Source of the DNA: Nitrospirales bacterium | GTDB taxonomy: Bacteria > Nitrospirota > Nitrospiria > Nitrospirales > UBA8639 | Length of the DNA: 64,000 nucleotides | NCBI GenBank assembly: GCA_031315915.1 | Contig: JALDRK010000016.1 | Coordinates: forward strand, 30,910-94,909 | Reading direction: 5' to 3' | Part shown: positions 38,024 through 45,354 of the stretch, one piece after another | How the letters are laid out: every line of letters begins with the position of its first letter | Numbering within the stretch: the first letter of the stretch is position 1 | Made by a program: the position numbers and the translations under genes | The notes under the pieces: generated by a model | Told to the model about the DNA's origin: nothing | Database searches by the model: none | Seen by the model: the letters and a program-made list of their open reading frames with translations, nothing else

Positions 38024-39115
38024 ATGCTCTACCTCAACCCGGCTGGACTGTCACCTTTCCATCCTGACATTCAGGAAGAAGTGACGAGGACCCTCGAGAC
38101 CTTCAGCCGCGTGTTATATTCCGAGGCCGGCGTCAAGCTGTACCGGGAGACCATTCAGCAAGCCCGCGAAACAATTGCCTCATGGTTGGAGTTGCAGGAT
38201 GCTCAACGGCTCGCTTTCGTTTCCAACACCACCACGGCCTGTAGCCTCACTCTCGCCCGAATCAATTGGAACCCCGGAGACACCTTACTCACCACCACGC
38301 ATGAAAACTCCACCATCCTTCATGAAATCGACACACTCCGGAATCGTGGCATCAGGGTTCTATCTCTTGACCCTGACGCCACCACCGGATTCCTTCCTGC
38401 CCTGGAACAAATCCTGAACGAACACACCGTGCGGGCCATTGTCATCAGTCACGTTTCTCATCTCGATGGGCGGATCTTTCCGCTGGCGACCATTCAGGCC
38501 TTAGCCCGGACCCACCGGGCACTGTTCCTTGTGGATGGCGCGCAAGCGGTTGGCCATATTCCCATCTCCTTTCGCCAACTGGATGTCGATGCGTATTTTT
38601 TCCCAGGACATAAATGGTGCGCCGGCCCCATGGGGACAGGAGCCTTGATCTTGAATGAAGATTTTGTACGGGCGTTCGGCACACCCGTCGAGACACACGA
38701 TCAACACGAACCGGATCAACCGGATTGGACGAGTTTTGAATTGGGCACACAAAATATCGGACTGATTGCCGGGTTCGCGAAGGCATGCAGCATGAAACAT
38801 CAGGAAGGGTCGCACAATCCGGCACTCGACCAAATCCGGGAAGAATGGAAAACATGCCTCCAGCGGTACCATGGCGTGAAGATATTAGAATGGGACGGCC
38901 CGCACGCCTCAGGAATTCTTTCGATGGTCTGTCTTGATGACACAACCGGGCAACTCATGCAGGCAATGGCCTCTACCCATTTCTTGGCCTGGAAAACCTT
39001 TTCTCACCCTTCTTACCCCTCAAAACTGTCCATCCGGATATCCTGGGCTACGACCACATCTCAAACCGATATCCGTCAGGCCCTAGCCTGTTTCTCTTCC
39101 CCTAAACACGGCTAA
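38024..39115 (+). CDS. Class V aminotransferase-family PLP enzyme, probable EgtE-type C-S lyase
   Basis: Encodes 363 residues. The PLP-binding Lys is in FFPGHKWCAGPMGTGAL, the Asp that contacts the pyridine nitrogen in LFLVDGAQAVGHI, and a phosphate-binding Thr/Ser cluster in VSNTTTACSLTLA. In the third step of ergothioneine synthesis a PLP C-S lyase (EgtE) cleaves hercynylcysteine sulfoxide. The gene directly follows egtD on the same strand, so that role is likely. A cysteine desulfurase or isopenicillin-epimerase-like activity cannot be excluded, since class V members look alike. Confidence 0.82.
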   Translation: MLYLNPAGLSPFHPDIQEEVTRTLETFSRVLYSEAGVKLYRETIQQARETIASWLELQDAQRLAFVSNTTTACSLTLARINWNPGDTLLTTTHENSTILHEIDTLRNRGIRVLSLDPDATTGFLPALEQILNEHTVRAIVISHVSHLDGRIFPLATIQALARTHRALFLVDGAQAVGHIPISFRQLDVDAYFFPGHKWCAGPMGTGALILNEDFVRAFGTPVETHDQHEPDQPDWTSFELGTQNIGLIAGFAKACSMKHQEGSHNPALDQIREEWKTCLQRYHGVKILEWDGPHASGILSMVCLDDTTGQLMQAMASTHFLAWKTFSHPSYPSKLSIRISWATTTSQTDIRQALACFSSPKHG

Positions 39116-39145
39116 GGCTCACGCACGACGTGCGTGAGCCTTAGC
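39111..39145. terminator. Perfect 16-bp hairpin between convergent genes
   Basis: GCTAAGGCTCACGCAC (39111-39126) and its exact reverse complement (39130-39145) flank a 3-base loop. It overlaps the stop codon of the EgtE-like gene and lies 25 bases past the end of the convergent metacaspase gene. There is no U-tract on either strand, so it is a symmetric termination or RNA-end protection element rather than a textbook terminator. Confidence 0.7.
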
Positions 39146-39169
39146 GGAAATTCCGAATATGTTCTTGAT

Positions 39170-41479
39170 TTACGGTTGAACCAATACCGTCACCGACACC
39201 GCCGTCCAATCGGATACAGGCATCTGCACAGGAATCGCTTGAGCAGTGATTTGTGTATCCGTCACTTGTCCGGCATTCAGTCCATCCATGTACGATGGAT
39301 CTTGGCCACCGATAGCGGCTGGAGTATCTTGAATGTATCCTATGCCTTCATTCACGACGGGAGCATTCGCCGCCATGCCGGGATCTACCATCGTCATTTG
39401 AGGGGTCTCAACCTGATTGATTCCCTGCCCGGAAACCGGTGCGCCAGAATCATCGGGAACGGTGATCAACCCACGAGTCATATTGCCCACTAACTCCTGT
39501 CGCAAACTTGCCAAATGAGTCAGTGAATTTGTGGGCTGGGGTTGCCCGCCCAATCCTTGGGTATTTCCCCCAGCCACAGCCTGGCGAATGCGCTGTGCCA
39601 AATCAAGAGTGGTGCTGGCAAACACCCGGATCGTATCCACACCCGGAGGATTGGCATAATCCCAATGGAACCCGGCTTGATTCCCTGTTTGCAAGGAATC
39701 AGGCAATAATACCGTCCGGCCAGCGTTGATAAATCCCCCCTGATAAAAGTTGGGATTTTGATACGAGTTCGGAAACAACACATTGACTGCCCCCTCGGCA
39801 TCCACATCCACGATCGTGATATAGCAATCGGTATCGGACGTAACTTCCAACTGCAAACTGTTGGAGAGGGAGCGAGGTTCCTGGGGTTGCCGAATGTGAT
39901 ACACCGGCGCTTCCATTTTGTCGCTGACGACGGCAATCCCCCGTTCACCAAGCTGCACTACCCGCACACTGAGGTTCATTTGGCTGGAAGGATTTTCCAA
40001 GCCCAACAATTGCGAGGCGTTTCGCGATTGCACTAACACTTGCGACAACGAGTCAATGGCCTGCTGGTTGGGTTGAGCGGGAAGCGACAGAACTTCCTTC
40101 GTTCCATCCGCACTCATCAGATGAAGTCCGTCACCCCGGCTCTCCACGACAAAGCGCGCAAATTCATGCTCTCCCACAAACTTCACATCTCCCAATTGTC
40201 GCCCAAGCTTCAACTTCAATTGATCGGCCAGAGTGGGGGGAACATTGCGAAGCGCCACAGGAATGGCTTTGGACTCGGGAGCCTGAGCTACCAACACCGC
40301 TCGCCTCTTCGAGGCTATTTTGGTTTGTGTTGGAGAAACCGTCGCAACCGCATGTTGGGCATTCACCCCGTTGACCACCGCAAACGCTTGAGCCTGAGCA
40401 GGATCGAACACCGTCTCGCCATCAGGGTAGATGCCCCAAACGGATCCTGGCGCTGCCCCAAGTTGGACGGCATTGACTAACAGCAACTGATGATTCTTTT
40501 GAGGTTGCACGGCCACCCAAGGGCGACGGGCGGTTTCAACGGGCGTCTCGGCAACCACACTACCTTGGGCTCCTGAATCCAAGAACGGTTTTTCAATCCT
40601 CGCCTTAGAGGCCTCTAACTGCGGTTCGGGCATACTCGTCCGCCCGAATTGGTTTTGGATTCGTTTTAATTCCTGCTTGGCTCCCGCAAAAATCTCACGG
40701 GTCGACGCTCCCATGGGCGCGGATTGCAGACTCTTAAAGAGCGAGTGGGTGAAAAACCCATGATAGCGGCCATCCACCGGTCCATCCAAGGCCTCTTCAT
40801 GAGAAGCCGCGCCACTGAATAGGACATAGGGATGAAAATTCACCGGCACGATCGCGCGGGTCGTTACGCCACTTGTTTTGTATAAGGCCACGCGATCGTC
40901 CGCGGGAACCGACCGCACCCGGACTTCCAACCCGCGGGTGGCAGTACCCGAATGACAGGAGTCCAACACCACAACCGCCTGAGTGGTTTGTAACTGGGAC
41001 AAAATGGTTTCCAATTCATCATCGGTGATGTCGGGAACACCTTCGGTCCGTCCGTCAACCGGCACAATCGTCTCATCCAGTTGATCATCAGGCTCATCAC
41101 CGTTCAAATCCTGCACCTGAGAACCGTGTCCGGAATAATGGATATACACCACATCGTTGGGTCCTGCCTCTTTGACGATGTGATTGACAGCGGAGAGCAC
41201 CCCAGCACGGGTCGCCTCTTCATCTCGTACGATACGAATCCGGTTTTCGGAGAACCCATATTGAGAGACCAAAACCCGGTGGACCAGATCGATGTCATTT
41301 TTGGCTCCAGGGAGACGTGGCAACACCTGGTATTTGCCGATTCCGATTAACAAGGCCCGTCGAACCGATGGGGCACCGGCACCAAAGGCGGGAGTCAGAC
41401 TGGATAGGAGGGTCTGTCCAAGAAAGACCGCGATCAAGGGAATCAGAAACAACGGGTGGAAGGACTTAGGCATGTTCAT
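39170..41479 (-). CDS. Exported metacaspase-like (caspase family C14) protein with DUF4384 domain
   Basis: Encodes about 769 residues from the ATG at 41477-41479, which has GAGG six bases upstream; a TTG at 41497 would add six. A signal peptide (FLIPLIAVFLGQTLLSSLTP) is followed by a caspase p20-like domain (RRALLIGIGKYQVLPRLPGA). Catalytic His is in VYIHYSGHGSQ and Cys in VVVLDSCHSGTA, with acidic metal-site-like residues after them. Residues about 530-600 match the DUF4384 type (DTDCYITIVDVDAEGAVNVL), the same domain as in the three proteins at 43.5-48.8 kb. The C-terminus is Gln/Pro-rich. The protein should act in the envelope. The gene is divergent from the ECF sigma gene and shares its promoter motif. 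Confidence 0.9.
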   Translation of the reverse strand: MNMPKSFHPLFLIPLIAVFLGQTLLSSLTPAFGAGAPSVRRALLIGIGKYQVLPRLPGAKNDIDLVHRVLVSQYGFSENRIRIVRDEEATRAGVLSAVNHIVKEAGPNDVVYIHYSGHGSQVQDLNGDEPDDQLDETIVPVDGRTEGVPDITDDELETILSQLQTTQAVVVLDSCHSGTATRGLEVRVRSVPADDRVALYKTSGVTTRAIVPVNFHPYVLFSGAASHEEALDGPVDGRYHGFFTHSLFKSLQSAPMGASTREIFAGAKQELKRIQNQFGRTSMPEPQLEASKARIEKPFLDSGAQGSVVAETPVETARRPWVAVQPQKNHQLLLVNAVQLGAAPGSVWGIYPDGETVFDPAQAQAFAVVNGVNAQHAVATVSPTQTKIASKRRAVLVAQAPESKAIPVALRNVPPTLADQLKLKLGRQLGDVKFVGEHEFARFVVESRGDGLHLMSADGTKEVLSLPAQPNQQAIDSLSQVLVQSRNASQLLGLENPSSQMNLSVRVVQLGERGIAVVSDKMEAPVYHIRQPQEPRSLSNSLQLEVTSDTDCYITIVDVDAEGAVNVLFPNSYQNPNFYQGGFINAGRTVLLPDSLQTGNQAGFHWDYANPPGVDTIRVFASTTLDLAQRIRQAVAGGNTQGLGGQPQPTNSLTHLASLRQELVGNMTRGLITVPDDSGAPVSGQGINQVETPQMTMVDPGMAANAPVVNEGIGYIQDTPAAIGGQDPSYMDGLNAGQVTDTQITAQAIPVQMPVSDWTAVSVTVLVQP

Positions 41480-42079
41480 ATTCAACCTCGTAATCAATCC
41501 TGCAGTGAATAGTTCAATAGTCTATCGGGCTTTGCGTCATCTCTCAACCTTTTGTTATCCGGTATGTCTACGTGTCCCCGCGAAAGGTTCAATTTTTCTA
41601 AAAATCATGCCGTATGGTCGTTGCTGTTTGACACGCGTTTTCGTTGGGTCCGACCCCCAAAAACACACATGTGTTATCTTGAGCATTCCCTTCTGAGTAT
41701 TGCACCGCGATCTCCTAATCGGGGGCATGGATAGATTGGACAGATAGACTCAAGAACTGCGATTCCGAGGCCTGTGCCTATTGTCTTCTTATGTCGCCTC
41801 GCCTATGCTAGAGGCCCAATTGGATCAGTTTCGGATTTACTGCAACAAATTGGCTGTGACTGGCATTGATTCTTTCTGTGCATGAAGTGTTGAAACATTC
41901 AAATTTTGCGCTCAAAAAATAGCGAATCCCGCAGGGACGGCAGTTTACCGAGATAGACCGGCAGAGCGCTCAACGAGTGCATACGCGAAACATCCAGAGG
42001 AGCATCTGAGCAAAGCCAAGCGGTCGGAAGGCCAACGCTCGCACGTTCCAACAGCCTCTCCAATTGAACCCCCAGCCTG
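41480..42079. other. 600-base divergent regulatory region of metacaspase and sigma genes
   Basis: No gene is supported; the open frames here lack recognisable proteins. The region holds the metacaspase promoter candidate at 41564-41591 and runs up to the sigma-gene promoter candidate at 42065-42092. The remainder shows no structure that I can name. Confidence 0.45.
41564..41591 (-). promoter_or_regulatory. Candidate ECF-sigma promoter of the metacaspase gene
   Basis: On the minus strand TGAACC (41586-41591), 16 bases, then AGACAT (41564-41569). The -35 block continues as TTGAACCTTT, identical to ten bases ahead of the first low-complexity gene. The layout is typical of ECF promoters (AAC-containing -35, short GC-rich -10). 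The leader would be about 80 bases. Confidence 0.55.
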
Positions 42080-42092
42080 ATGGACACGACCA
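42065..42092 (+). promoter_or_regulatory. Candidate ECF-sigma promoter at the start of the sigma gene
   Basis: TGAACC (42065-42070), 16 bases, then CGACCA (42087-42092), the same pattern and spacing as ahead of two other genes of the locus. It overlaps the annotated ATG at 42080. If it is used, translation must begin downstream, for example at GTG 42104. Confidence 0.45.
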
Positions 42093-42664
42093 ACTGGCAA
42101 GACGTGACGGACCTGGACCTGCTGAAGGCCTGTATTCCGGACAATGAAGACGCGTTCGCGGTCTTGTATCAACGATACGAAAAACGGGTGTTTCAGTATT
42201 TAATGACTGTGGTCAACGATGCCGCATTAGCGGAAGAAATACTGGTAGAAGTTATGCTGGCGATCTGGAAAGGGCTCAAGACGTTTCAGGGACAATCCAA
42301 AGTCTCCACGTGGATTTTTGGCATTGCCCACCATAAAGCCGTGGATGGCATACGGAAGGCGACCAGTCAGCAGCGTGGCGGAACGCCGCTTGACGATATC
42401 CTGGAGTCCGTTGAGTCCGGCCATAATCCTTTGCAAGATGCTCACCGACACAGGACGGCCGAGTTGACCAATCAGGCCATCGCGACTTTATCCATTGATC
42501 ACCGGGAAATTCTCCACATGGCTTTTTTCGAAGAATTATCGTATCCGGAAATTGCCGAGTTATTGCATATCCCGGTCAATACCGTGAAAACCCGTGTATA
42601 TTATGCCAAGCAACAACTGAAAAAGAGCCTTCAGCATCAAGGAGTCACGGAGGAGATGCTCTAG
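42080..42664 (+). CDS. ECF-family RNA polymerase sigma factor
   Basis: Encodes 194 residues. Region 2 is DLDLLKACIPDNEDAFAVLY through EILVEVMLAIWKGLKTFQGQ and STWIFGIAHHKAVDGIR; region 4 is AIATLSIDHREILHMAFFEE and LSYPEIAELLHIPVNTVKTR. The protein has no regions 1 or 3, as in ECF factors that answer envelope signals. It lies nine bases upstream of a gene for a zinc-finger anti-sigma factor with one membrane helix, so activity is probably held at the membrane. Likely targets are the metacaspase and low-complexity genes beside it, which carry a matching promoter motif. The start may be GTG 42104 rather than ATG 42080. Confidence 0.93.
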   Translation: MDTTNWQDVTDLDLLKACIPDNEDAFAVLYQRYEKRVFQYLMTVVNDAALAEEILVEVMLAIWKGLKTFQGQSKVSTWIFGIAHHKAVDGIRKATSQQRGGTPLDDILESVESGHNPLQDAHRHRTAELTNQAIATLSIDHREILHMAFFEELSYPEIAELLHIPVNTVKTRVYYAKQQLKKSLQHQGVTEEML

Positions 42665-42673
42665 GAAATCACG

Positions 42674-43365
42674 ATGGCACCTGAACAACCGATCCACGCC
42701 GAAGCCACTTTGCTCTCCGGTTATGCCACTCGAACGCTCACCGAGGAAGAGCGGCAGCACATTGAGCAGCATCTCAAAACTTGTTCAGCCTGCCGACAGG
42801 AGCTTCAGGAGGTGACCGCCATGCAAGCCGCCCTCAAAACCGCGATCCACCAACGGAAAGGACCTTCACCAGCCGCATTTGCCAAGGTCATGAATCGTAT
42901 CCATGAAGAAACGCAACCCGCGCCGCGGGAGATCAAACTTGGGGTGAACCCCGCATGGTGGGAACGCATGGAGCATGTCTTCCGGTCCATGTTTGAAGTG
43001 CGATGGGCTCCAATGCTGGCCAGTTTCCTTATTATAGGACAGGCGGCGCTGCTGCTCTCGGTGTTGAGTGGACCTGGAGGCCAGGTTGGAACCCAGCCCG
43101 GACCGGTCTATGACCGAGGCATCCCTCAGGGAACACCTGCCATTCCCCTCATTACACTTCAAGTGAGTTTTGTCGAAACGGCACAAGAAATTCACCTCCG
43201 CGGCCTTCTTCATGAATTGGGGGCCGGATCATCGATGGCCCAACCGTGGACGGCCGATATACCGTAGGCTTTCAGGCAAGCCAAGGGCTTAATTCCGAAT
43301 CTATCCTCGCCGAGCTCAATAAACATCCAGAACTTATCCAAACGGCCCAGCCTGTGGGTTCTTGA
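42674..43365 (+). pseudogene. Zinc-finger anti-sigma factor, frameshifted near its C-terminus
   Basis: The first frame (42674-43267) has the ZAS motif HLKTCSACRQEL (Hx3Cx2C) near residues 35-45 of a zf-HC2 domain, then one membrane helix (APMLASFLIIGQAALLLSVL). The periplasmic end degenerates after RGLLHELGAG. The -1 frame then runs on as RIIDGPTVDGRYTVGFQASQ to a stop at 43365, with continued good coding character. A base missing from the G5 run near 43216-43220 explains it. It should bind and hold the upstream sigma factor until an envelope signal releases it. Confidence 0.8.
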
Positions 43366-43390
43366 ACCTTTACATCGTCCCTCTCGACTG
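43363..43390 (+). promoter_or_regulatory. Candidate ECF-sigma promoter of the first low-complexity gene
   Basis: TGAACC (43363-43368), 16 bases, then CGACTG (43385-43390), matching the sites ahead of the sigma and metacaspase genes. The ten bases TTGAACCTTT are shared with the metacaspase site. It overlaps the restored stop codon of the anti-sigma gene and lies about 140 bases before the ATG at 43528. Confidence 0.5.
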
Positions 43391-43527
43391 ACGGCATAAC
43401 AACAGCGATTTTGCTCCCCCTTGTGGGGTGCAAAATATGAAACCGGACTTCAGAGGCAATGAATTTGCCCTTTTACTGGGCAGAACCTAGAATGAGCCGG
43501 GTAACCGAAAGTAGCATTGAGAGAACC

Positions 43528-45144
43528 ATGAGCACTGCGACCCGCAAATATTCCAAGGCTTTGTGGCAGATCACCCTTAGCGGTCTGAGGAAGAAGACCC
43601 TTCCAGCCCTTGTACTGGCAGGAATTTCCCTAGTCCTACCCGATTATGGGCAAGCCGGTTTTTTGGATAAAGCTCTCGACTTTGGAAAAGATCTTCTGGG
43701 TAAAGCCGCCTTAAACTACAGCAATAAATATGAAAAAAAGTTAAACCAACTACTCCAGTCCCTGCGTCAACCCGGAATCGTGAATCAGCCGTTTATTCAG
43801 GGAATCACACCAGGCAACCCGTATGACCCGAACGCCCCTTACGGGACAACCGACCCTGCCTATGGCAACACATACGGGGGAGATCCGTACGGACAACAAT
43901 CGGGATACGGTCAAGGCGCTCAACAGGATGGGTATTACGGACAAACCCCTGGGGCCGGGTATCCGACCGATCCTAATTATGGAGGCTATTCGTCCAACGA
44001 TCCCTACAACCCGAACCCGGGTTATTCGCCAGGTGGGGCATATGGGCAAACTCAGGGAAGTTATCCTGCCGATCCTAACTATGGGGGCTATCCTTCCAAC
44101 AATCCCAATGCCTATTCTCAGAATCCTGGCTATAACGATCCCTACAATCCTAACCAAGGCTATTCGCAGAGTGGAATGTATGGTCAAAGTCAGGGAGGCT
44201 ACCCTACCGACCCCAATTATGGCGGGTATCCCCAGACTGGCCAACAAGGTGGGGGATATGGCCAATATCCGAATCAGGGATACCCTCCCAATCCTAATTA
44301 TGGCCATGATCCCTCTACCAATCCCAATCAATATGGTCAGGCACAGGGAGCACAAAATCCATACAACCAAAACCAATATGGCGGCGGCGGATATGCAGGA
44401 CAACCGACTCCACCTGTGCAGCATGGAGGGTACGACCCGTATCAACCGCAAGCAAGCAATCCCCCGGAACAGCCGGTCTACGCAGAACCATCAACTCCTC
44501 ATTCCCCTACAGATCCCGTAGTACAAACGCCCGAACTACCTGATTCTCAGGCATTGGAAGGCCTCCAACTGGATGTGGCTCTCGTCAAGAAGACCATCGT
44601 CAATGGCGCAGAAACCCTTCTCCCCATTCATGACGGAGATGTCCTGATAGATGGACGTGGCAATGCAAAGGCCGGCGATAAATTCCGGATGATGTTCCGG
44701 ACAAAAACCGATTGCTATGTCTATGTCATTGCCATTGATGGGTCTGCCTGGGCTCAGGGAGTGTTTCCACCCCTAACCTCCCCTTTTGAAAACCCCGTCA
44801 AGCAAGGGCAACAATATGTCATGCCTGAAGGTGACAACTGGTTCAGCCTGGATCAATTTCGAGGAATCGAAACGGTCTTCTTTGTAGCATCCCCCGAAAA
44901 GCGTCAGGATATCGAGGATATTCTGGCCAGCATTGCCGGGCGTGAGCGACACCCCAAAACCACACCCCAACCGGTCATGGAAGCGCCGATCATTCCGGCT
45001 GGATTCCATCACAGCCAACAAAGCACGACGCCATTTACTCTTAAGCAGGATGGCACATCGGACCAGGGTTTGTTGCCGACCACCTATTTCACCCAAAAAG
45101 CCGGGGAAGCTTTACGAGTCACTCGATGGTTCCAACACCAATAG
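43528..45144 (+). CDS. Exported Tyr/Gly/Asn/Pro-rich repeat protein with C-terminal DUF4384 domain
   Basis: Encodes about 538 residues from the ATG at 43528, preceded by GAGAG; a longer frame starts at 43459. A signal peptide (LPALVLAGISLVLPDYGQAG) leads to a short amphipathic segment (LDKALDFGKDLLGKAALNYS, then NKYEKKLNQLLQSLRQ). About 270 residues of low complexity follow, built on repeats such as YPTDPNYGGYPS and PYNPNQGYSQSG, poor in charge and rich in Tyr, Gly, Asn, Gln and Pro. The C-terminal 190 residues are a DUF4384-type domain (DGDVLIDGRGNAKAGDKFRM; DCYVYVIAIDGSAWAQGVFP) ending LRVTRWFQHQ. The middle looks prion-like or phase-separating. No enzymatic motif is seen. Confidence 0.85.
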   Translation: MSTATRKYSKALWQITLSGLRKKTLPALVLAGISLVLPDYGQAGFLDKALDFGKDLLGKAALNYSNKYEKKLNQLLQSLRQPGIVNQPFIQGITPGNPYDPNAPYGTTDPAYGNTYGGDPYGQQSGYGQGAQQDGYYGQTPGAGYPTDPNYGGYSSNDPYNPNPGYSPGGAYGQTQGSYPADPNYGGYPSNNPNAYSQNPGYNDPYNPNQGYSQSGMYGQSQGGYPTDPNYGGYPQTGQQGGGYGQYPNQGYPPNPNYGHDPSTNPNQYGQAQGAQNPYNQNQYGGGGYAGQPTPPVQHGGYDPYQPQASNPPEQPVYAEPSTPHSPTDPVVQTPELPDSQALEGLQLDVALVKKTIVNGAETLLPIHDGDVLIDGRGNAKAGDKFRMMFRTKTDCYVYVIAIDGSAWAQGVFPPLTSPFENPVKQGQQYVMPEGDNWFSLDQFRGIETVFFVASPEKRQDIEDILASIAGRERHPKTTPQPVMEAPIIPAGFHHSQQSTTPFTLKQDGTSDQGLLPTTYFTQKAGEALRVTRWFQHQ

Positions 45145-45354
45145 GACTGTCTGACACACTGAGACTATTATGAGACGCCGCTTCGAATTGACTGTTCACT
45201 GCCTATTGTCCGACACGCAGGATGTCCCAAAAGACTCGTCCGGAACAGTCGAATCCCCTTCGACAGTCGCTGCATTCGGCGGAGTTCGTGAGAGCAGCAA
45301 AGGGGCAAGAACGCAACGGGAGAAATACCCCCACATCCTGATAGAGGTTTTATC
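45145..45354. other. Intergenic region with an inverted repeat
   Basis: About 210 bases between two paralogous genes. It contains GTCGAA (45248-45253) and TTCGAC (45259-45264), a 6-bp inverted repeat overlapping a GGAAC sequence, possibly an operator or promoter element. The spacing does not match the three promoter candidates upstream. Confidence 0.4.

Noticed and set aside
43750..44451. Long minus-strand frames rich in Ile/Arg over the repeat genes (also 45779-46645 and 47533-48150)
   Set aside because: They are antisense images of repetitive Tyr/Gln/Asn/Pro codons, which avoid stops on the other strand; no starts or families.
43823..44521. Alternative plus-strand frame with Ile/Thr/Pro-rich repeats inside the first low-complexity gene (similar at 45623-46807)
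   Set aside because: The repeat structure keeps other frames open; only the chosen frame has a signal peptide and the DUF4384 domain.
45241..45270. Fourth copy of the ECF promoter pattern upstream of the second repeat gene
   Set aside because: GGAACA and CGAC are present but the spacing is 13 rather than 16 bases, so it does not fit the other three sites.
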